Below are positions 56,918 through 64,000 of a stretch of DNA of 64,000 bases, piece by piece (positions within the stretch are counted from its first letter, which is position 1; each line of letters opens with the position of its first letter). The stretch comes from Acanthosoma haemorrhoidale (taxonomy: Eukaryota; Arthropoda; Insecta; Hemiptera; Acanthosomatidae), in contig OV884013.1 in NCBI GenBank assembly GCA_930367205.1, positions 93,063,333 through 93,127,332 on the forward strand. The letters are read 5' to 3'. Both the position numbers and the translations under genes were made by a program. The notes beneath the pieces were generated by a model, which did no database searches, was not told the DNA's origin, and was given only the letters and a program-made list of their open reading frames with translations.

Positions 56918-57850
56918 TTTAAAACTTTGTTATGATAAAGTTACAATATTGCCTCATTGGGTAATAAGTAATTGTGGTAAATGTTTTCATTCATACCATA
57001 TTTACAATTTTCATTCACTCGCTCATTCATACAGTATTTACAAACAGCCCAGAGACCTCCCAAATCCACATGGTCGCAACTCCCTCACGTGCCAAAGAGG
57101 AAGCGGAGTCTTGGGAAGTCCCCCACGCTCCTCCGTCAGCTGCGGAACCGGATACGAGTCAGCGGAGACTGACCAAGAGCGCGAGAGCCACATACGCTCA
57201 GGATATGATTAGAGAAGCTGGCCATTGCCAGGACCCCCACTGTCACGCGTTTATAGCAGGTCACGAGGCCTCTACCGTTTTAGTCTCCGAGGAGGATTCT
57301 AGGGATCAGTGGTGGAGGGCAACGACTGTGCTAGGGGATTAGTGTAGTTGGATAGGTTACTATGGAATTCACGAACTTGGAACTCATCCCTTCGAGAATG
57401 TAAGGTGTATTGAGATCTTTATGAAGTGTTATGTGGCTGACTTAATAAGGGGCATTTACTATTGTTCTCAGGACTTTTGATTGAAAGGATTGGATACGCT
57501 TGATGTTCGACTATTTTGCTATCTTCCATAGCTCTATTCCGTATGCTCAGATATAAGTAAAACTTTGTAAATTAATAATTTGTTTTCTATTGAGAGATGG
57601 GAGGTCCTTTGAAGCATTCTGTACAGTGGTCCAAATCGTCTGTTTAGTTCTTGTCTTTTTAGCCTCGTATGTGGGTTCCAGGTCAGCCGTTTGTCGAGAT
57701 AGAAGCCTAAGTACCGTACTAACTTGGATACCGGGAATGGAATTAAAAGAAACTAGTGGACAGGACTTGCGGCAGAGGGTGAAGGTAATGTGGGGGACAG
57801 GAGAGGGAGTGTAACTAATAAAACCGTCTTCAGTTTCAATAAAGTCCATT
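56918..57850 (-). mobile_element. Jockey-like LINE family 3, 3' part, copy 8 (longest minus copy)
   Basis: Minus-strand 5'-truncated copy. A coding remnant begins near 57835 with HITFTLCRKSCPL and SFNSIPGIQVSTV. After a frameshift it continues in the YLGFYLDKRLTWNPHTR region, then decays. The 3' untranslated region (57300-56930) is well preserved, including GTGACAGTGGGGGTCCTGGC and ACTTCCCAAGACTCCGC. It extends further 5' than the other copies in the window. The listed short frames at 56949-57342 and 57590-57814 are not genes. Confidence 0.85.
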
Positions 57851-58085
57851 TATTTTTGTTATTTATATATTTTCTTTTTCATAGAATTACATTATATCAT
57901 CTTCTTATTCAGTCATATCTATTTCTATGTAAATTTGTTATAATTATTTTAGTTTTTTTTACCAATTACTTTTTCTAAATTTTCTTAATAACACATATTT
58001 TTCTTAAAACTTTTTTTCACTTCGTATCTGCTTTTTACTTTTTTGAATGGTGTTAAATTTCTGACCTATAAACTGTTCTATGATA
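57851..58085. other. AT-rich DNA flanking the LTR element
   Basis: Nothing recognised up to the TATT target duplication. Confidence 0.6.
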
Positions 58086-58089
58086 TATT

Positions 58090-58277
58090 AGTTACGTCTA
58101 GCGGTACGGCAATGTTAAGCCTAATACCTTGTAGCCTAGGGTAAACAAACCCGTAACGTGTGTATAGAGGATCAGGAGGAAAATAAAGCCAGTTATAAAA
58201 CAAACCTTCTTATTATATCATCTACCTCCTTTCTTCATTCCTTTTTCTCGATCGTCTACAGCTGGGAGACGATAACT
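58090..58277 (+). repeat. 5' LTR, 188 bp
   Basis: Begins AGTTACGTCTAGCGG, ends GAGACGATAACT, with terminal inverted repeat AGTTA/TAACT. Contains AATAAA at 58182-58187. It reads identical to 63187-63374. Confidence 0.96.
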
Positions 58278-58294
58278 GGTGCCGAAACCCGGGA
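58277..58294 (+). promoter_or_regulatory. tRNA primer-binding site (tRNA-Phe)
   Basis: TGGTGCCGAAACCCGGGA is complementary to the 18 3'-terminal bases, including CCA, of animal tRNA-Phe(GAA) as I know it. The first T is also the last base of the LTR, so the two overlap by one base. It would prime minus-strand DNA synthesis. Confidence 0.85.
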
Positions 58295-58379
58295 ACTACG
58301 AGTATTCTGGTAAACAACTGTGAGTAAAATTTTAATTTTTTTTTCCAGTTGTTTTATTGGGAAAAAGTGACCTAGTTAC

Positions 58380-59564
58380 ATGGTAGAATTACGGCCTGCG
58401 GCTTTCGAAGTGCCCGAATTACCTAGGGAAACGATGGCCGAAGCTCATGCAAACTCCCTGGCTTGGATGAAGGTGCGAGCGGCGACGTCACAGGACCTGA
58501 AGAGAACAATATCGGACCTAGAGAAATTCTCAGGAGAGTTAGGCGAATTGAACCATTTCATCAAAGGTGGGGATAGGATTATGGAAAGAGTAGAGGCGAA
58601 GGCAAGTGAGGGTTTACTCGACCCTGGTGACGTAAAATCAATCAAAGCGGGCCTAGTGTGTAGAATAAAACGGAGCGTACTAAACCTAATACAGGCCGGC
58701 GAAGACACCCCATGGACCGTGGTAAAAGAACGACTAAAGAAGGCATACGGGGGAGGCAGATGGACACCAGAAGAGGACATCTTCCAGATGTTCAGGGAGA
58801 CCAGACGGCCCAATCAAACGAAAGGGCAGTACGCCGGAGAACTCTTGGCAAAATTTAACAAAATAACGGAAAAAATGAGAGAAACGGTGAACCTAGCGGA
58901 AGTGGAAGGCCGGATGGCATTCCTATCGACCATTCTGAAGGTACAGTTGGCCAGGGATACCGGCAAGAAAGATAGTCTACCGGGAGACCGATCGTTCATT
59001 GAGTGCGCCCAAGATTTAATGGACACTAGTGCCCGTGAGGAAGAAGAAAAATTAGAGGCAGACGAGGCAGGGTGGTCCAAAGTGATGTACAGGAGGCCGA
59101 GAATGCCGCAACAGGCATGGAAGAGGAAAGATCAACGGTATGCGGAGAAAAAAGGGGCGGCGGTTGAAGGAAGGAGACTTAGCCAAAGGAGACCGAGACC
59201 CAGCGGGAGGAAGGAGGACAGAAAATGTCACGGATGTGGAAGAATTGGACATTTAGTGGCGCAGTGCCCGCGAACAAAATGTTTTGAATGCGGAATTGAG
59301 GGACACATCGCGAGGCAGTGTCCATACATTTTCCAGCGAACAGAGAGGTATAGGCCGGAACCGATGGAGGTAAACGCACAGAGGGTATGGAGAAGAACCA
59401 GAACCCCCTCCGAATCGTCAAAAACTACGGGAGCGTCGGAGACAGAAGAAGAAGAAGATGAACCCAGGAGCAGAAGAGGAGAGACTGCAGAGGACGACAG
59501 GGACTACGTAAGAAGCAGACGATATGGCACGGAAGGAGGAAGGAAACGGCAAGCGGTGGCCTGA
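58380..59564 (+). CDS. gag: Gag polyprotein of the gypsy-type element
   Basis: 394 codons starting at the first ATG after a 102-base leader. The N-terminal two thirds is a mostly helical, charged region consistent with capsid. The C-terminal third is basic. It carries two CCHC zinc knuckles (C-x2-C-x4-H-x4-C) at residues 283-296 (CHGCGRIGHLVAQC) and 301-314 (CFECGIEGHIARQC), which bind element RNA for packaging into virus-like particles. An acidic then Arg-rich tail follows. It ends at a TGA (59562-59564). Downstream, the same frame stays open and runs into the protease, so this TGA is likely to be suppressed in a fraction of translation events. The long minus-strand frames over this gene are shadows. 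Confidence 0.94.
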   Translation: MVELRPAAFEVPELPRETMAEAHANSLAWMKVRAATSQDLKRTISDLEKFSGELGELNHFIKGGDRIMERVEAKASEGLLDPGDVKSIKAGLVCRIKRSVLNLIQAGEDTPWTVVKERLKKAYGGGRWTPEEDIFQMFRETRRPNQTKGQYAGELLAKFNKITEKMRETVNLAEVEGRMAFLSTILKVQLARDTGKKDSLPGDRSFIECAQDLMDTSAREEEEKLEADEAGWSKVMYRRPRMPQQAWKRKDQRYAEKKGAAVEGRRLSQRRPRPSGRKEDRKCHGCGRIGHLVAQCPRTKCFECGIEGHIARQCPYIFQRTERYRPEPMEVNAQRVWRRTRTPSESSKTTGASETEEEEDEPRSRRGETAEDDRDYVRSRRYGTEGGRKRQAVA

Positions 59565-62500
59565 GGAGCGGGCTGGCAGAGGGGTGGCCGCACGTTAATA
59601 AACTATAGCGTCAGAGGGAATTACGGCGGTATACCCATTATTGGAGTGGCGAAAGGAGTGAGATGCTTGATAGACACGGGGAGCTCCTGTACTATTCTCA
59701 GCAGGAAAGCGGCGGACAGATTGTGTGTGGGCGAGGGGTCGTCGCGGATTCAGGCATGCGAGTGCAAGCTTATCACCCTGGGAGGGCCGTGTAAAATCGA
59801 AGGCGAATTGACGATGGGATTGGATAGGTGGGCGAAAAATGGGGAATATTTGAAAATACACGTGGTTAGGAAGATGCCGCGCGAGTACGATGGTATCATA
59901 GGGTGCGATCTCTTGGGAAGGGTAGGAGCAAGAGTGAAGTGCCGTAACGGAATATGGGATATTAGACTGGGAAGAATGTTATGCCGGTGTACAGGAACCG
60001 TGGGGGACGGGAAGGAGCGAATCGGAGCGATCGATCGGGAGGACAACTGGGAACGCGCTATTCGGCGAGAGTATGCCGATATATTTTTCAACGAAGGGGA
60101 CAAACTGGGAGTGACGGGGGAAACGTTCCATGAGATCCCACTGAAGCAGGAGAGAGTGATATATATCAAAGAGAGACGATACCCGCAGGCGCTGCGACAG
60201 CATATAAGGGACGAAATCGAGGAATTGAAACGACAGGGCATCATAGTAGATAGTACGTCTCCATACAACAGTCCCCTGTGGGCAGTGAAAAAGAAAGGGT
60301 CGTCCGGTGACGAAAAATATCGCGTTGTAATAGACTACAGGCAATTAAACGACAATACTATAGACGAAAAATACCCCATACCTCGCTTTGAAGACATCCT
60401 GGACCGCCTAAGTGGAGCAAAGGTATTCAGTACACTGGACCTGAAGGCGGGTTACCATCAAATTCGGATGCGTCGTGGAGACCAACACAAAACGGCATTC
60501 ACGTTCGAGCGGGGACATTACGAATTCACCAGAATGCCGTTTGGGCTGAAAAACGCGCCAATAACGTTCCAGAGGCTGATGGACGAATTTTTAAGAGGGA
60601 TTGGGGAGTCGTTTTGCCAGATATATATAGACGACCTCCTGGTTTTCAGTCGAGATGAGGTAGAACACCAGGACCATCTGCGACAGGTTTTTGACAGAAT
60701 TAAGCAATTCGGGCTGAAATTGTCTGCGGAGAAGTCGCTTTTGGGACAAGAGCAGGTGAAATTTTTAGGCCACATAATTTCCAGAGAGGAAGTGCAACCC
60801 GATCGTGGGAAGGTGGAGGCCATCCAGCGGATGACTATCCCGAAAGACGTAAAAGGAATCCGGCGCTTACTCGGATCCCTGAACTACTACCGCAGATTCG
60901 TTCCAGAAATGGCGGAGTACCTGGTCCCTATTAACAATCTCCTTAAAAAAGGACAAAAAGTCGTCATTACCCCGGTAATGGAGAACAATATAAGACGTTG
61001 CATGGAGCGGCTACAGGAAGAGCCTATACTAGCGTTTCCAGATTTTGCACTCCCCTTCATGATTACCACAGATGCGAGTGAATACGCGTTGGGGGCGGTA
61101 CTCTCGCAGGATCGCGACGGGGGGGAGCGACCAATAGCATACGCTAGCAGACGCCTTACTGAATCCGAGAGTAGATATAGCGCTCTAGAACGCGAATTAC
61201 TGGGTATCGTATGGGCGATAGAACACTTCCGGCCCTACGTATTCGGGAGGAAGTTTCGGGTTAAAACAGATCATCGACCCCTCCAATGGGTGGGAAAAAT
61301 GAAAGAGTCATCAGCGCGGATTACCAGATGGAAGGAGTTCCTCAGTCAATACAACATCGACATTATTTACAAACCGGGGAAGGAGAACGTCGTGGCCGAT
61401 TGGTTATCCCGCGCGTTGGTCGTGAATGCGATCGAAGAGGAGATTCCGGGACCATCACGTGACACCCACCAATTCGTCCAGGAATGGTCACCCGGCGAGG
61501 AAGGGGACCGGGAGGGGGCTCCAGCCAATGATGTTCCGAGTGACGGGAGTTCAGTAGGGGATAGACCCTCGGACATTGAGGACCTCGACGCCATAATAAA
61601 TGACAAGAGGCGCCAGATCATTTGGCTCACCAAAATTTCTGGGCTCTTCAAGATGGAATCTGAGAAGTACGGCCACTGCAACATCGTCAAAATCTGGTCG
61701 ACACCGGGGATAAACGACGATACGATTTGCCGCGCTCTGAAGGACGCATCTACTCCAGGGAAAACGCACCACATGTACGTGGGAAATGCGACCATCTGGG
61801 GACGCATCAAACGCCTATGGAGGACGGAGAGGATCGGAGTCGATCGTACGTTCGTCCGATGTACCCTGAAGGTGGAGACAGTAAAAGAAGAAACGCGGCA
61901 GAGAGAAGTGACCCTTGCATTCCACCAAGGGAAGACAAACCACCGGGGAATCGACGCTACCCTGCAAGCATTGAAGAGGAGATATTTCTGGTTGGGTATG
62001 AAAGACACGATTGCGAGAGTTATTGGTACCTGCGACACATGCCTCACCACGAAATATGATCGCCACCCCCCCAGAGCAATACAGGAGGAGACGCCAACGG
62101 CAGACCAACCGTTGGAGGATTTGCAGGTGGACACGTTCACATGGAGGGGATACAAATGGGTCACCATTGTCGATAGGTTCAGCAAAACAGAGATGGCCCA
62201 CCTGATAGCAGAACGATCAGCGGAAGCAGTCCTAAGGGCACTACGCACATGGTGCCAATTTTATGGCGTACCAGACACGATAGCTTCCGACGCTGGTAGG
62301 GAGTTTGATAACGCCGAAATAAGGGCTGAGGCGGCGGCCTTAGAGATCCGTTGGCATCTCAACACCCCAGGACACCCGAAGAGTCGAGGAGACGTAGAGC
62401 GGCTGCACAGCACGCTTAGCGACCACCTACGAATTTACCATGGAGAGAAGGGCTTAGAACCAAACGTGGCGATGGAAAAGGCAGTCATCGCGTATAACCA

Positions 62501-62944
62501 CTCAATCCATTCTGCCACCGGTTTTTCTCCGGTCGAGACGCTGTTTGGACTTCGAAGATGCCGGCGCGATAGCAGGAGTACGGCGATCGATGAAGAACTG
62601 GCCGCACGGGTAGTAAGTAATCAGATAGCGCTAAAGAAACAGTGGGTGGCCGTTCGGGGAAGGCTCCAGGATAAGAAACGGCGACGGGTGGCGCGCGACA
62701 ACCTCAAAGTCCGCGATATTCTGGGCAATCTTAAACTCGGCGCGCTCGTGTACCGGAGAAAAGGGTCGAACAGGGGTAAGGAACTAGTGCGGTACGAGGG
62801 TCCTTTCCGAGTGATCGCTCTCCGCGAACACAACGTGGTCACGGTCGAAAGCATTACACCCCCGATCAAACGGCGGACGGTACATGTGGAACAGCTCAAG
62901 TTTCCCGCGGTGGAGCCTGGGAGCCCCGTCGTCGAAACATAACT
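59565..62944 (+). CDS. pol: Pol polyprotein: protease, reverse transcriptase, RNase H, integrase
   Basis: Open from the codon after the Gag TGA to the TAA at 62942-62944, in the Gag frame. Domains in order: aspartic protease with LIDTGSS (D at 59673); reverse transcriptase with FSTLDLKAGYHQI (D at 60438), MPFGLKNAP and YIDD at 60624-60635; RNase H with TTDASEYALGAVLS (D at 61071) and TDHRPLQW. The integrase has an H-x5-H...C-x2-C zinc region (HQGKTNH, CDTC) and catalytic D-D-E in LQVDTF, IASDAGREF and GDVERLHSTL. These enzymes process Gag-Pol, copy RNA to DNA and insert it. No ATG occurs in frame before the protease site; the first is at 59814, after it. A GTG at 59646 is not a credible eukaryotic start. 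No frameshift or stop is seen, so the gene looks intact. Confidence 0.95.
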
Positions 62945-63186
62945 CCGGTGTGTGTCACAGGTGACCAGTCCCGAGAGGCCTATATATATATATTTTTTGT
63001 TGGTTTATTATGTTTTTTTTGTGTTATATGGGTCTGTGCTGTGATTTTAGATGGACCTGGAAGACATTTTTCTTTTCAAATTTTTTTTATTAACAGAGTA
63101 TACTTTTTGTTTTGTGTTGCTATAGATACATAGCTGATGTCACATGTTAGGAGTTTACGGGGAATGTCCGTAAACTGGTAGGGGGG
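62945..63186 (+). other. 3' untranslated region and polypurine tract
   Basis: T-rich stretch with no env-like gene. It ends in GGTAGGGGGG directly before the 3' LTR, the expected plus-strand primer. A 61-codon hydrophobic frame at 62948-63133 has no support as a gene. Confidence 0.8.
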
Positions 63187-63374
63187 AGTTACGTCTAGCG
63201 GTACGGCAATGTTAAGCCTAATACCTTGTAGCCTAGGGTAAACAAACCCGTAACGTGTGTATAGAGGATCAGGAGGAAAATAAAGCCAGTTATAAAACAA
63301 ACCTTCTTATTATATCATCTACCTCCTTTCTTCATTCCTTTTTCTCGATCGTCTACAGCTGGGAGACGATAACT
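63187..63374 (+). repeat. 3' LTR, 188 bp
   Basis: Same sequence and boundaries as the 5' LTR, followed by the TATT target duplication. Confidence 0.96.
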
Positions 63375-63378
63375 TATT

Positions 63379-64000
63379 ATATCCCATATACAGTCCCTTG
63401 TTCACCCCTCGTAACATAATGTAAAGTTGATATATGTCCAATATTTAATATTAGATACAAATTATGGTGTAACTTCAAGTAAATTTAAATCAATGGATAT
63501 TTTCTCCCCTTCTGGTGGAATCTACCTGACGTAGGACAGATGTCTTGCAAGTTACTATTGCATTGGAAGCTAAAGATATTTGATATTGAACACTTTCTAT
63601 TTTTATGGTGTATTAGTTCTTATTATTTGCCAAATATAAATTTGTCTTCTAAACATCATTGTTATTCATAGGGGACTATGAAACATAATAAATTTTTTTT
63701 GGGTCGAGCCCCGGGCCTTTCCCATCTTTTTTCTTTGGTAAATAATTAATAAAAACGGTTGGTTCAATACCAGTGATGATTTATGAAAAAGGCTCTTATA
63801 ATTAACTGCATATTCTCGAATCGGTTAAAACCTTCGGCCAAGCGGGGAAAAACAAAAGAAGAAATGGCTACTGTACAGGGCTATTTTCGACGAAAAACAA
63901 TATAAAGGTCTTCTCGACGGACCAGATGGTGGGGTGGAAGGTGGAAAAAAACCCTTTTTTTGACCGAGCAATTAGAAACTTCATGTGGATGGAACGACTC
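63379..64000. other. AT-rich non-coding DNA
   Basis: No recognised feature to the window's end. Confidence 0.5.

Larger units (their letters stand above)
58086..63378 (+). mobile_element. Intact Ty3/gypsy-type LTR retrotransposon with TATT target duplication
   Basis: The element body is 58090-63374 (5,285 bp), flanked by TATT at 58086-58089 and 63375-63378. Order: 5' LTR, primer-binding site, gag, pol (protease, RT, RNase H, integrase), polypurine tract, 3' LTR. The domain order with integrase last is that of Ty3/gypsy elements. LTR ends AGTTA...TAACT, a 4-bp duplication of an AT-rich site and a primer site overlapping the LTR end are features of the 17.6/297/gypsy group of insect elements. 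There is no env-like gene: only 244 bp separate pol from the 3' LTR. The coding region is visibly GC-richer than the surrounding DNA. Confidence 0.95.

Noticed and set aside
58445..62899. Many minus-strand frames of 60-293 codons across gag and pol
   Set aside because: They are shadows of the GC-richer plus-strand retrotransposon genes, which have clear catalytic motifs. The minus frames have none.
62948..63133. Hydrophobic 61-codon frame after pol, considered as an env remnant
   Set aside because: Too short, T-rich composition explains the hydrophobicity, and there is no furin site, Cys pattern or signal peptide context. The pol-to-LTR gap is only 244 bp.
1..64000. CRISPR arrays, rRNA genes, functional tRNA genes, bacterial operons
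   Set aside because: No regularly spaced repeats, no rRNA signature and no complete cloverleaf were seen. Splice sites and LINEs show a eukaryotic genome.

Overview
The window looks like an AT-rich, transposon-laden animal nuclear genome, most likely an insect. The evidence is two spliced exons of an insect-type NMDA glutamate receptor subunit 2 gene with canonical GT/AG junctions in very long introns, several jockey-clade LINEs, a Ty3/gypsy LTR retrotransposon with AGTTA...TAACT LTR ends, and many low-GC, poly(A)/poly(T)-tailed insertions. There is no operon structure and no bacterial-type gene. Species cannot be read from the sequence.

Host gene: the only recognisable host coding sequence is on the minus strand. 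An exon at 30017-30155 joins in phase to an exon at 10731-10960 across a 19,056-bp intron. Together they encode the end of the amino-terminal domain and the start of the glutamate-binding domain of an Nmdar2/GluN2-like subunit. I could not recognise further exons, so the rest of the window is probably more intron of this gene or flanking DNA.

Layout: 1-10.7 kb holds a 1.15-kb foldback element (2294-3445), a scrap of a jockey ORF2 (about 4.6 kb), two old LINE tails (6.7-7.8 kb) and two copies of a poly(A)-tailed retroposon. The large intron carries a solo LTR (13620-14524), a reverse transcriptase fossil (19.2 kb), a perfect 27-bp tandem duplication, a CA microsatellite and a nearly complete but nonsense-riddled jockey element (about 22.95-26.4 kb) antisense to the gene. 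30-46 kb is mostly unassignable AT-rich DNA with two more poly(A)-tailed retroposons, a second decayed jockey element on the minus strand (about 34.43-38.0 kb) and a 330-bp inverted repeat (42.75-43.08 kb). 46-58 kb is a repeat cluster: five 3' tails of a third jockey-like LINE in both orientations, a duplicated anonymous repeat, a second solo LTR (50750-51495) and a widely spaced inverted repeat.

The clearest element is an apparently intact gypsy-type retrotransposon at 58090-63374. It has two 188-bp LTRs that I read as identical, a TATT target duplication, a primer-binding site matching tRNA-Phe, a gag gene with two zinc knuckles and a pol gene with protease, reverse transcriptase, RNase H and integrase. 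Gag and pol lie in the same frame, separated by one UGA, with no AUG before the protease active site, so stop-codon readthrough is the simplest route to a Gag-Pol product.
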